Shown here piece after piece: positions 6,550 through 13,655 of a stretch of DNA of 17,268 nt. Within the stretch, counting starts at the first letter, position 1; the number at the start of each line of letters is the position of its first letter. The stretch comes from Bacillota bacterium (GTDB lineage Bacteria; Bacillota; Clostridia; Lachnospirales; Cellulosilyticaceae), in contig JAEYNQ010000321.1 in the NCBI GenBank assembly GCA_023412455.1, forward strand, positions 1 to 17,268, in the 5' to 3' direction. A model generated the notes under the pieces. That model was not told the origin of the DNA, searched no databases, and saw only the letters and a list, made by a program, of their open reading frames with translations. The position numbers and the translations under genes were made by a program.

Positions 6550-8010
6550 ATGATTAAAATCAAAAATGTAACTTTACAAGAGGTGGATGCTTTATTGCTT
6601 CCTATTTATGAGGATGAAGAAAGTGGCCTTAGTAAAGTCGAGTTGCTGAAAGAGCAAAAGACTTTTTTAGGAAAAGAAGGGGAGGTTTTTTGTGCAACAA
6701 CTATTGATCAAACCATTAAATATGAAATCTTTGTAGGTGTAGGTAAGAAGGAAGCCTTCACGGCAGAAGTTTTTAGAAGAGCTGTGGCCAAAGCAGCAAG
6801 ACAAGCAAAGGCACTTCATATAAAAAAATTAGGTGTACAGCTATGTATTCATGATCAGCTTTGTGTAGGTGGCAATGTAAAGACGATTACAGAAGCACTG
6901 AGCTTAGGCCTTTATGATTTTAATAAATACAAAAAAGAAACTGGGGAGCCAGAGGAAATGACCATTTACCTAGTGGGTGTTCCAGAAGCCAAAAGAGAAA
7001 AGGCCCATGCTAAATTACAACAAACCCTTCATGTAGTAGAAGGCGTAAGGTTGGCTAGAGATTTAGTGAATGAACCTTCCAATATTATTTATCCAGAAAG
7101 CTTAGCAAGGCAAGTAGAAGAAATAGGAAAAGAGGCGGGCTTTGAAGTAGAAGTACTAGAGGAAGAGGCCATTAAGGCATTAGGAATGAAAGCCTTTTTA
7201 GCTGTAGGTAGTAGTTCTGATAATAAACCAAGATTGATTGTAATGCGCTATATGGGAGAACCTGAAAGCAAAGAAATATTAGGCCTAATAGGAAAAGGAA
7301 TCACTTATGATACAGGAGGCTACTCCCTTAAACCTACTGATTCTATGAAAACCATGCATAGTGATATGGGCGGAGCAGGAGCCGTTATTGGAGCCATGAG
7401 TGCCATTGCAAAAAATAAAGTGAAAAAGAATATCGTAGGTGTAGTAGCAGCTTGCGAAAATGCCATATCTGGTGGAAGCTATAAGCCCGGGGATATTATA
7501 GGCTCTATGGCAGGAACAACTATTGAAATTTTAAATACAGATGCCGAAGGTCGATTAACCTTAGCAGATGCCATCACCTATAGCATTGAAAAAGAGAAAG
7601 TAACAGAGATTATTGATGTAGCCACTTTAACGGGAGCGGCTCTCGTAGCTCTTGGAACCACTACTACAGCAGTAGTAACCAATGATGCTACTTTCTATGA
7701 GCGTCTTCAAGAAGCTGCTCAAAAAACAGGTGAAACCTTCTGGGAACTACCAAATCACAAAGACTATCACAAGCTAATAAAAAGTGAAGTAGCAGACCTC
7801 AAAAATGTAGGGGGAAGAAATGCAGGGACCATTACTGCAGGGCTTTTCCTCGGTGAATTCGTACAAGATTTACCATGGTTACACCTGGATATAGCAGGTA
7901 CAGCTTGGGTAGATAGTACAGAAGGCTATTTAACAAAAGGAGCCACAGGGGTACCTGTAAGGACACTTTATGCCCTAGTGGAAGAACCCTGTGGCTGTGG
8001 TAAACATTAG
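6550..8010 (+). CDS. pepA: leucyl aminopeptidase, M17 family (PepA)
   Basis: A 486-aa cytosolic hexameric metallo-exopeptidase that releases N-terminal residues from peptides. The N-terminal macro-like domain spans about 1-160 and the catalytic domain about 165-480. Metal-binding and catalytic residues are visible: K249 and D254 in GKGITYDTGG, K261 in SLKP, D272 in MHSDMGG, and D331/E333/R335 in the family signature NTDAEGRL (329-336). The length is normal. GAAGGAGAG lies just upstream of the ATG. The C-terminus ends in an unusual Cys-rich PCGCGKH. The stop codon overlaps the stop of the opposing DUF3783-like gene, and no terminator lies between them. Confidence 0.97.
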   Translation: MIKIKNVTLQEVDALLLPIYEDEESGLSKVELLKEQKTFLGKEGEVFCATTIDQTIKYEIFVGVGKKEAFTAEVFRRAVAKAARQAKALHIKKLGVQLCIHDQLCVGGNVKTITEALSLGLYDFNKYKKETGEPEEMTIYLVGVPEAKREKAHAKLQQTLHVVEGVRLARDLVNEPSNIIYPESLARQVEEIGKEAGFEVEVLEEEAIKALGMKAFLAVGSSSDNKPRLIVMRYMGEPESKEILGLIGKGITYDTGGYSLKPTDSMKTMHSDMGGAGAVIGAMSAIAKNKVKKNIVGVVAACENAISGGSYKPGDIIGSMAGTTIEILNTDAEGRLTLADAITYSIEKEKVTEIIDVATLTGAALVALGTTTTAVVTNDATFYERLQEAAQKTGETFWELPNHKDYHKLIKSEVADLKNVGGRNAGTITAGLFLGEFVQDLPWLHLDIAGTAWVDSTEGYLTKGATGVPVRTLYALVEEPCGCGKH

Positions 8011-8426
8011 TGACTAGAAGGCTTTCCTTCTTGAAAGGCCTTACGTTCTGCAAGGAGGTTAGCTAGAAGCTCTTCTACCGTCCACTGAATAGAGGTTTCT
8101 GTAATAGAAGCATAGAGGATGCCTGTCACCTTGAGTCTTTTTAAGTGATCCATAAAAGCCGAAAGCTTTTGAGGAGGAATTTCATTAAAGAAAATAGCGC
8201 GACATTTAGGTCCCTCCTCCTCTCCAGACAAAACCTCTCCATCAAGAAGAGCTTGGATCCCTGTTTTGCTATTTTTGGGCGAAAGGTAGATAAGATCTCG
8301 AAGACCTAATAAAGCAGCTAGATTTTTAGCTGTTTGGAGTTCCCTTCCAGATAAATGATAAAATATAAGACAGCTTCTGCCATTAGGAGAAGCTGTTTTT
8401 TGTTTTTTAAGAGGTTCAAATGACAT
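8007..8426 (-). CDS. DUF3783-like protein of unknown function
   Basis: A 139-aa small protein without signal peptide or TM helix. Residues about 75-128 (FFNEIPPQKLSAFMDHLKRL, then ILYASITETSIQWTVEELLANLLAE) match my recollection of the DUF3783 domain, normally with a TPTN-Trp-leu-leu-glu pattern near the end; here it is TETSIQW. The N-terminal half has a beta-strand/helix pattern like a small alpha/beta domain. The start at 8426 has a strong AAAGGAG 6 nt upstream; longer in-frame starts lack this. It is convergent with pepA, sharing overlapping stop codons (TAG 8008-8010 and TAA on the minus strand at 8009-8007). Function is unknown. Confidence 0.8.
   Translation of the reverse strand: MSFEPLKKQKTASPNGRSCLIFYHLSGRELQTAKNLAALLGLRDLIYLSPKNSKTGIQALLDGEVLSGEEEGPKCRAIFFNEIPPQKLSAFMDHLKRLKVTGILYASITETSIQWTVEELLANLLAERKAFQEGKPSSH
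8370..8402 (+). terminator. rightward terminator inside the opposing DUF3783-like gene
   Basis: ACAGCTTCT / AGAAGCTGT is a perfect 9-bp stem with a 9-nt loop, followed by TTTTTTGTTTTTT on the plus strand. It has the form of an intrinsic terminator for rightward transcription and is the first one met after pepA. It is located within codons about 9-20 of the opposite gene. Confidence 0.6.
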
Positions 8427-8495
8427 GTTAATCTCCTTTAAATAATTATAATAAGTAAAAAAGGCTTTCATAAATAAAGCCATGGATTACCCTCT

Positions 8496-8524
8496 ATTGT
8501 AAAAAGCTTTTTTGGATTTGTCTA
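8496..8524 (-). promoter_or_regulatory. promoter of the DUF3783-like gene
   Basis: On the minus strand TAGACA (-35) and TACAAT (-10) are separated by 17 bp, about 70 nt before the start codon. Confidence 0.6.
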
Positions 8525-8562
8525 GGAATAAAACGAGTAGAGTCAAATAAAAAACCTTGTTT

Positions 8563-8572
8563 GTGATACAAT
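8563..8572 (+). promoter_or_regulatory. extended -10 promoter of rlmH
   Basis: TGA-TACAAT at 8564-8572 is an extended -10, 32 nt before the start codon. The -35 region is poor. Confidence 0.45.
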
Positions 8573-8604
8573 AAAGAGGAATACAAAGACGATAGGAGTT
8601 AGAG

Positions 8605-9084
8605 ATGAAAATAGAAATCATTTGTGTAGGTAAACTCAAAGAAAAGTACCTAGTACAAGCCATAGAAGAATACACCAAACGACTAAGCCGTTACTGCAAA
8701 CTATCCATTATAGAACTATCCGACGAAAAGACCCCTGATAATGCTTCCGAAAAAGAGGAGTTACAAATCAAAGAAAAAGAAGGAGAAAAAATCCTTTCTA
8801 AAATAAGTGAGAGTGCCTATGTGGTTGCCTTAGACCTCCAAGGCAAGATGCTTTCATCAGAAGAATTAGCCACCTTCCTAGCAGACTGCGGAGTCCGTGG
8901 CAATAGCCACCTCATCTTCATAATCGGAGGCTCATTAGGACTATCAAGTGGTGTCTTACAAAGAGCCAACTGCAAACTATGCTTCTCAAAGATGACCTTC
9001 CCCCACCAACTTTTTAGAGTCATGCTTTTAGAACAAATTTACAGAAGTTTTAGAATTAATAACAATGAAGCATATAGTAGCTGA
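8605..9084 (+). CDS. rlmH: 23S rRNA (pseudouridine-1915-N3)-methyltransferase RlmH, altered C-terminus
   Basis: A 159-aa SPOUT-fold SAM-dependent methyltransferase that modifies pseudouridine 1915 in helix 69 of 23S rRNA on the 70S ribosome. Family features are the N-terminus IEIICVGKLKEKYLVQAIEEY, the SAM-binding glycine loop IGGSLG (107-112), SKMTFPHQLFRVMLLEQIYR (128-147) and RIN. RlmH proteins normally end Gly/Asn-x-Pro-Tyr-His-Lys/Arg; this one ends NNNEAYSS, so His and Lys are replaced by Ser-Ser and the stop follows. AGGAG lies 6 nt before the ATG. The neighbouring convergent gene is a divergent RlmH paralogue that does keep Tyr-His-Lys. In staphylococci the same 3' end is the SCC attachment site. 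Whether this copy alone is active is uncertain. Confidence 0.93.
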   Translation: MKIEIICVGKLKEKYLVQAIEEYTKRLSRYCKLSIIELSDEKTPDNASEKEELQIKEKEGEKILSKISESAYVVALDLQGKMLSSEELATFLADCGVRGNSHLIFIIGGSLGLSSGVLQRANCKLCFSKMTFPHQLFRVMLLEQIYRSFRINNNEAYSS

Positions 9085-9173
9085 TTCCGAAACTTTTATA
9101 ACTCATAATTATAAAATAGTGCAGTTTATTCTATTCCTTGAAAATCAAGAATTTGATAAGGTAATAATAAAGT

Positions 9174-9211
9174 AAAGAGTAGTCCTTTAGGTGCAAAGGA
9201 CTACTCTTTTT
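9174..9211. terminator. bidirectional terminator between the two convergent RlmH-type genes
   Basis: A perfect 13-bp stem AGAGTAGTCCTTT / AAAGGACTACTCT with a 6-nt loop, flanked by AAA and TTTTT. It abuts the stop codon of the minus-strand paralogue and lies about 90 nt after the rlmH stop. Confidence 0.9.
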
Positions 9212-9611
9212 ACTTATGGTAGGGTTGGTTGTTAAGGATACGATAACCACGATAAATTTGTTCTACTAGTAAAGTAGCACAAAGGCCTAAGTCTGTTTGA
9301 AGTGGGGTAATACAAAGCAGTTCTTTAGCAGAGAATTCGTTGACTCCGATGATAAAGGTAATGTCAGAGGTACCAGAGATACCCCATGTATTAATTTTAT
9401 GAGCAAACTCAACAGAGGTTAGGCTTTCACTATCTATTGAGAGAGCAATAACATAAGTTTTAGGAGAAAGCATTTTTTGAAGTGCGTCTAGATTTTTGAA
9501 ATGGGTGTGTGAAATTTTACAATAACGACTTAAGCGTTTCTCATATTCCTTAATAGCATCCAGATAAAACTTTGCTAAAGGGTGTCCAAGTGTATAGATT
9601 TTAAAATTCAT
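9210..9611 (-). CDS. short divergent RlmH-like SPOUT protein
   Basis: A 133-aa paralogue of RlmH, about 25 residues shorter through loss of the acidic middle segment. Homology is clear at both ends: KEYEKRLSRYCKI (21-33, compared with EEYTKRLSRYCKL in RlmH) and VEQIYRGYRILNNQPYHK (116-133). The glycine loop GGSLG is replaced by GVNEF (89-93), and the SKMTFPH region by TDLGLCA, removing the Pro-His and the following Arg. SAM binding therefore looks impaired, while the C-terminal Tyr-His-Lys tail is intact. The start at 9611 has GGAGG 5-6 nt upstream. A good promoter and ribosome binding site argue against a decaying pseudogene. It may be a regulatory or structural partner of RlmH (inference), or a methyltransferase with a different substrate. 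Confidence 0.85.
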   Translation of the reverse strand: MNFKIYTLGHPLAKFYLDAIKEYEKRLSRYCKISHTHFKNLDALQKMLSPKTYVIALSIDSESLTSVEFAHKINTWGISGTSDITFIIGVNEFSAKELLCITPLQTDLGLCATLLVEQIYRGYRILNNQPYHK

Positions 9612-9638
9612 AGTTACCTCCGTTAATAGATGTTCTTT

Positions 9639-9668
9639 ATTATACAATACAAGCAAGTAGATTACCAA
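9639..9668 (-). promoter_or_regulatory. promoter of the RlmH-like gene
   Basis: On the minus strand TTGGTA (-35) and a consensus TATAAT (-10) are separated by 18 bp, about 28 nt before the start codon. Confidence 0.65.
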
Positions 9669-9695
9669 CATTACTATAAGTAAAGATAGACGAAC

Positions 9696-9723
9696 TTGAC
9701 TTTTTTTATGCCTACGGTAAAAT
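9696..9723 (+). promoter_or_regulatory. promoter of the amidoligase gene
   Basis: TTGACT (9696-9701) and TAAAAT (9718-9723) are 16 bp apart, about 65 nt before the start codon, back-to-back with the promoter of the RlmH-like gene. Confidence 0.6.
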
Positions 9724-9788
9724 CAATTAACCATATGAATACGCATCTTTTTTTATATTAAGTATCACAAGAAAAAGAAGGTGTGGGT

Positions 9789-10703
9789 ATGGACTACAAA
9801 GAGTTGAAATTTGGGGTAGAGCTTGAGTTTACAGGTCTTACACGCTCACAAGCTGCTAAGGTCATGGGGGACTTTTTTGGAGCTACTTCTTTGGCAATAG
9901 GTGGGGGTTATGATGCCTATATAGTAGAGGACAGCTTAGAGAGAATATTTAAAATCTGTAGTGATTCGAGTATTCATGCACAGTACAAGAATAGATATGG
10001 AAGCATTATAGAGGGGAGTAATGACTATCGTTGTGAGCTAGTAACACCACCACTTACTTATGAAGATATTCCACAACTTCAAGAATTAGTTAGGACACTT
10101 AGAAAGAAAGGGATGTTAGTTAATGAGAGTTGTGGCATTCATATTCATGTGGAGGCTGTAGCTTTTGATGGAGCACACTTACGTTATTTGTGCAACATGG
10201 TCTATGCAAAGCAAAACCTAATAAGTAATGCATTAAGTATAAAGAGTAGAAGAAGTAGTTATTGCTTACCGCTTGCAGATAGCTTTATTACAGAGCTCAA
10301 TAAAAAGAAACCATCCACTATAGAAGCTTTAGCAGATTGTTGGTATGGCGATGTGGGGAGTATAGACAGAGAAAGACATTATCACAATTCAAGATATCAT
10401 GTCCTTAATTTGCATCCACTCCTTTCACATAGGCAGCCTACTATAGAGTTGAGGTGTTTTAATAGCACAACTCATGTAGGTGAACTAAAAGCATATATAC
10501 AGTTTTCTTTATTACTTGTGGCAGCTGCATTAAATACCAAGAGTGCTTCTTCAAAAATAACAATCCCTACTACAGGGAATGAAAAGTACACTGTTAGGGT
10601 GTGGCTTCTTAAATTAGGGATGATTGGCGATGAATTTAAAACAGCAAGGCTCCATCTTCTTAAAAATTTGATAGGTAATACTGCATGGAGAGATAGAGTA
10701 TAA
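9789..10703 (+). CDS. Amidoligase_2 family protein (glutamine synthetase-like ligase fold)
   Basis: A 304-aa predicted ATP-dependent enzyme forming an amide bond, related in fold to glutamine synthetase and gamma-glutamyl-cysteine ligase. The family pattern is visible: F8-G-V-E11-L-E13-F (metal/ATP glutamates in the first strand), E83-LVTPPL, CGIHIHVE (115-122, the HxH strand), and TIELRCFNST (219-228, E220 and R222). Substrates cannot be read from the sequence. ATG 9789 has AAGGTG 5 nt upstream; a GTG two codons earlier is too close to it. The next gene, about 50 nt on, encodes a gamma-glutamylcyclotransferase-like protein. This partnership is known from comparative genomics of amidoligases in phages and mobile regions, with one enzyme making and the other cleaving or cyclising gamma-glutamyl-type linkages. 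Confidence 0.88.
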   Translation: MDYKELKFGVELEFTGLTRSQAAKVMGDFFGATSLAIGGGYDAYIVEDSLERIFKICSDSSIHAQYKNRYGSIIEGSNDYRCELVTPPLTYEDIPQLQELVRTLRKKGMLVNESCGIHIHVEAVAFDGAHLRYLCNMVYAKQNLISNALSIKSRRSSYCLPLADSFITELNKKKPSTIEALADCWYGDVGSIDRERHYHNSRYHVLNLHPLLSHRQPTIELRCFNSTTHVGELKAYIQFSLLLVAAALNTKSASSKITIPTTGNEKYTVRVWLLKLGMIGDEFKTARLHLLKNLIGNTAWRDRV

Positions 10704-10756
10704 GTAAGGTTTATTTATTCTAAATTTTAACTTAAAATGAAAGAGGTGTATAAAGT

Positions 10757-11185
10757 ATGAAGTATTACATTGCCTATGGAAGTAATTTAAATCTAGAACA
10801 AATGAAGGATAGGTGTCCTACAGCCTGTCCTATAAGTACAGGCTGGGTACAAGACTATGAGCTGCTATTTAGAGGGTATCCCAATAGAGCGGTAGCCACT
10901 ATAGAGCCTAGCATAGGAAGTAAAGTTCCCGTACTAGTGTGGGGTATTCAACAAGGGGATGAACAAAGACTAGATAGATATGAAGGCTTTCCTAGTCTGT
11001 ATCGTAAAGAGAGCTTGCAAGTACAGTTAAATACACAAGAAACCTTAACTGCTATGCTTTATCTTATTAATGGGGGTCATATTAATAGCCCTTCACTTCC
11101 CTATTATAAAACGATAGAGCAAGGCTATTTAGAAAATAACTTAGACATTAGTTATCTAAAACAAGCAGTACAAAAATGTTTATAA
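10757..11185 (+). CDS. gamma-glutamylcyclotransferase-like (AIG2/GGCT fold) protein
   Basis: A 142-aa small cytosolic GGCT-fold enzyme. The fold-defining phosphate/substrate loop YGSN is at 7-10, and the catalytic-glutamate segment is LDRYEGFPSLYRKE (72-85) with E76 as probable general base. The family cleaves gamma-glutamyl peptides to 5-oxoproline, or removes gamma-glutamyl-amine adducts. The gene follows the amidoligase gene by 53 nt without a terminator and has GAGGTG 8 nt before the ATG, so the two are probably co-transcribed. Together they suggest making and breaking of an amide or isopeptide bond; the true substrate is unknown. Confidence 0.9.
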   Translation: MKYYIAYGSNLNLEQMKDRCPTACPISTGWVQDYELLFRGYPNRAVATIEPSIGSKVPVLVWGIQQGDEQRLDRYEGFPSLYRKESLQVQLNTQETLTAMLYLINGGHINSPSLPYYKTIEQGYLENNLDISYLKQAVQKCL

Positions 11186-11223
11186 AACAATTTATAGCCT
11201 TCCCTTTATTCTCTAATTATTAT

Positions 11224-11251
11224 TTGATTTTTCTTGACTTTAAGATAGAAT
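11224..11251 (+). promoter_or_regulatory. promoter of the adenine methyltransferase gene
   Basis: TTGATT (11224-11229) and TAGAAT (11246-11251) are 16 bp apart, about 35 nt before the GTG start. Confidence 0.55.
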
Positions 11252-11286
11252 AATTAAAGAAGAGACATAAGGGGAGGACAAGGTGA

Positions 11287-12276
11287 GTGACAAAAGTAAA
11301 GGATAAGACACGTAAAATAAGTGTGCGAATAGCAGAAAGTAAGTTAGAATGCCTGATGCAAGAGTATCAGACGGACAATATAACAGATATTATAAACTAT
11401 TTAGTGGAAGATAAATTTGACAAGATGTTTTCAGATAAAAATAAGCGATCAGTGATAACAGGAATAGGTACAAAGAATTTAGTTGCTAAGAAAATTATTG
11501 ATTTGATGCCAAAGCATTCTATTTACATTGAACCCTTTGGAAATACAGCCAGTGTTCTATTGCAAAAAGAGCGTGTTAAAAAAGAAGTATATAATGATAT
11601 TAATAAAGAAGTTACTCATTTTTTCCTTGTTCTTAGAGAGAACCCTATTGGTTTGTACAATGCCTGTGTAACACTTCCCTATTCAGAGGCTTATTTTCAA
11701 GAACTTAAGAATGTTCCAATACCCACTGACCCTGTAGAAAGGGCAGCACGCTTCTTTTTTCTCAATAGAGGTAGTTTTTTAGGAAGTATAGACACAGGAT
11801 TTAGATATCAATTAGTAGAGAGGAATTTCTCAAAATTTTATTATAAGGAGTGTAATAGGTTTTATGCAGTTTCTAAGCGCTTTCAAGGGGTAGAAATACT
11901 TGCTCGAGATTTTAGAAAGGTTATCAAAGCTTATTCCCTTTATGAGCAGGCGCTTTTTTTGTGCGATCCACCCTACTATGCTGCTACTAACCATTACAAT
12001 ACGCCATTTGGGCTTAAGGAGCATATAGATTTAGCCCATCTATTGACTCAAATCAAAGGCAAATGTATGGTATGCCATGATAAAAACTATCAGATACATA
12101 AGTTGTATCTTGAGTTGGGATTTAAATATGATATTATAGAGACGCATTATTATTCTAAGAAATGGAAGGAAGACAAAAAGCATAGACACCCAACAGAACT
12201 CTATATTTATAGAAATTTTGAGCGGGATAGTGAAATAACAGGTATCGATAATAAACAGGTTATGAGTAGAAAATAG
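11287..12276 (+). CDS. D12-class adenine-N6 DNA methyltransferase with N-terminal RHH-like segment
   Basis: A 329-aa predicted SAM-dependent DNA methyltransferase of the Dam/D12 (MethyltransfD12) class. The SAM-binding motif IYIEPFGNTASVLLQKE is at about 79-95, followed by YNDIN (102-106), and the catalytic motif DPPYY at 227-231 after LFLC. Compared with the usual EPFxGxG the SAM loop here is EPFGNTA. Residues about 9-46 (RKISVRIAESKLECLMQEY, then a DIINYLVEDKF helix) read as a ribbon-helix-helix-like element, a DNA-binding module not usual in this class. The start is GTG with GGGGAGG 9 nt upstream. There is no restriction endonuclease nearby, so it is a solitary methyltransferase, as in many phages and elements. 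Confidence 0.85.
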   Translation: MTKVKDKTRKISVRIAESKLECLMQEYQTDNITDIINYLVEDKFDKMFSDKNKRSVITGIGTKNLVAKKIIDLMPKHSIYIEPFGNTASVLLQKERVKKEVYNDINKEVTHFFLVLRENPIGLYNACVTLPYSEAYFQELKNVPIPTDPVERAARFFFLNRGSFLGSIDTGFRYQLVERNFSKFYYKECNRFYAVSKRFQGVEILARDFRKVIKAYSLYEQALFLCDPPYYAATNHYNTPFGLKEHIDLAHLLTQIKGKCMVCHDKNYQIHKLYLELGFKYDIIETHYYSKKWKEDKKHRHPTELYIYRNFERDSEITGIDNKQVMSRK

Positions 12277-12351
12277 TAAAATAAGAATACCATATATTTA
12301 AGAAAAAGTGTCAGACAATATGACATAAATAGGACTAAATATTAAATGAAG

Positions 12352-12388
12352 AAAAGTGGATGGAGAATAAACTCTATCCACTTTTTTA
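12352..12388. terminator. bidirectional terminator after the methyltransferase gene
   Basis: AAAAGTGGATGGAG pairs with CTCTATCCACTTTT (one G-T), loop AATAAA, followed by TTTTT. The symmetric A and T tracts let it work in both directions. Confidence 0.85.
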
Positions 12389-12721
12389 TTGCTTGCCATA
12401 AGGAGTAGAAAGAAAAGAGATTGTTTGGCTTCGTATAGCTTATATAGACTTCGACACTTGATAATAGTGATTTCCTCATATGTGGATTTGTTGAGACTAT
12501 ATTCCATATTTAAGAACATAATTTCCCTTTATGGATTGATTATAAGTAAAAAATTTTCTCATATTATGAAAAAAAATAAAAAACGAGTTAGAAATTGACA
12601 CTTGCTGGCTCATATTTTTTATGAGGGTTAAGACTACTCGAGAAACTGTAACGACATTAGGGCTATTTGATAGATGTTATGCACACTCTTGAGTGGCAAA
12701 TTAATAAAGGGGTAATTATTA
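12389..12721. other. gene-free AT-rich stretch with repeated CTCATA half-sites, candidate origin/operator
   Basis: I see no convincing gene in these 333 bp. CTCATA occurs at 12475, 12558 and 12609. The second is part of TCATA-T-TATGA inside T and A runs. The third forms CTCATA-TTTTT-TATGAG (12609-12625) just after TTGACA (12595-12600). The octamer GACACTTG occurs at 12453 and 12597. An AT-rich tract at 12541-12590 lies between. Position directly before a replication-like gene set makes this a candidate origin or control region (inference). Confidence 0.4.
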
Positions 12722-13654
12722 ATGAGGAGATATGTAAAAGAAGGACGACCAAGTTTAGTACAAGCAGAAGATAATCAGAGTAATTCTTTAATCGTTCTTA
12801 GTGATAAGAATCATAGAGAAGCTCTAAAGCCTTGTAGGCTAGGAAAGCATAGTAAAGCGTATCTTCTTCACTTGAGAGAGGAAGAGCAAGAGAAGTACAT
12901 TTTGCGAGGGAATATACTTTATGAAGGAGAGACTCCTTTAAATAAAGTAGAATTAGGAAGTTTAGTATGTGATTTAAACATCAATTATCCTATTAAAAAT
13001 AATCTACTTATCTACGGCTTGTTTTCTTATTTATATGAAAAAGAGGATTTACGTAATAAGGACACATGGTTCATTAAGGTGGTGGATATAGAGAGGTATT
13101 TTGGTGTTAGCACGGGGAAAAAAGGGTATCACCTTGTTAACAAGCTTTTTGACTTTCAAGATATATTTGGGGTTATTGAAGATAAGGTATATCCATTGCT
13201 TATAATAGAGGATTATACAAAAACACATATTATATTAAAAAGTCCTTATATGCATGAACTTATGAAAGATATATTAGAGGGAATTAGCTTAGAAGGGCAA
13301 GAAAAAAGTATTTATTACACAACGGTTATTGATAAAAGCATTCTTAAAGAAAAAAATGAGTTAGCCGCTTTAATGACAATAGAACTTGCTATTTTGACAG
13401 TTGTAACTAAAGAACCTCATATTGCCTATGGAAATCTTATCTCTAAAGTTCCAAGACTTAGGCAAAAGGTAGAAGGGCTTGAAAGCACAAGTCAACAAAA
13501 CCGTATTTTAAAAAGATGCTTTTTAAAAGTCTATGAACTACTAGAAGATAGGACACAGCTGGTCATGAAATATCCTTATATGACTATTAGTAGCTGTATT
13601 CCTACAGTTTATGAGTTAGACAAATCTATTAAAATTAAAAAGTGGGGGAAATAA
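12722..13654 (+). CDS. unrecognised protein, candidate replication initiator or partner
   Basis: A 310-aa soluble protein that I do not recognise. Visible parts are a basic, polar N-terminus (1-50), a middle region with short helix-turn-helix-like stretches (about 118-180, VVDIERYFGVSTGKKGYHLV and then strands YPLLIIE and THIIL), and a helical C-terminal half (205-310) ending basic, KSIKIKKWGK. The middle could be a winged helix. AAAGGGG lies about 9-12 nt before the ATG. Only 1 nt separates its stop from the primase start, so translation is probably coupled. Its place first in a primase-helicase cluster, behind a gene-free repeat-bearing region, is where mobile replicons carry the initiator; this is inference from position only. 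Confidence 0.8.
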   Translation: MRRYVKEGRPSLVQAEDNQSNSLIVLSDKNHREALKPCRLGKHSKAYLLHLREEEQEKYILRGNILYEGETPLNKVELGSLVCDLNINYPIKNNLLIYGLFSYLYEKEDLRNKDTWFIKVVDIERYFGVSTGKKGYHLVNKLFDFQDIFGVIEDKVYPLLIIEDYTKTHIILKSPYMHELMKDILEGISLEGQEKSIYYTTVIDKSILKEKNELAALMTIELAILTVVTKEPHIAYGNLISKVPRLRQKVEGLESTSQQNRILKRCFLKVYELLEDRTQLVMKYPYMTISSCIPTVYELDKSIKIKKWGK

Positions 13655-13655
13655 T

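Noticed and set aside
8487..8678. Minus-strand open frame antisense to the rlmH start.
   Set aside because: It covers the rlmH promoter and 5' end in another frame, has no ribosome binding site and no motif.
9261..9611. The short RlmH-like gene as a pseudogene.
   Set aside because: The frame is intact with consensus GGAGG, a TATAAT promoter, a terminator and a conserved C-terminal tail, which decay would not preserve.
12298..12519. Minus-strand open frame of 73 codons with a possible AAAGGG site upstream.
   Set aside because: It runs through the strong terminator stem at 12352-12388, has no recognisable motif, and lies in the low-complexity gap; treated as chance.
12389..12598. Plus-strand open frame of 69 codons in the same gap.
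   Set aside because: No ribosome binding site, odd composition, and no similarity that I recognise; the stretch is better read as non-coding.
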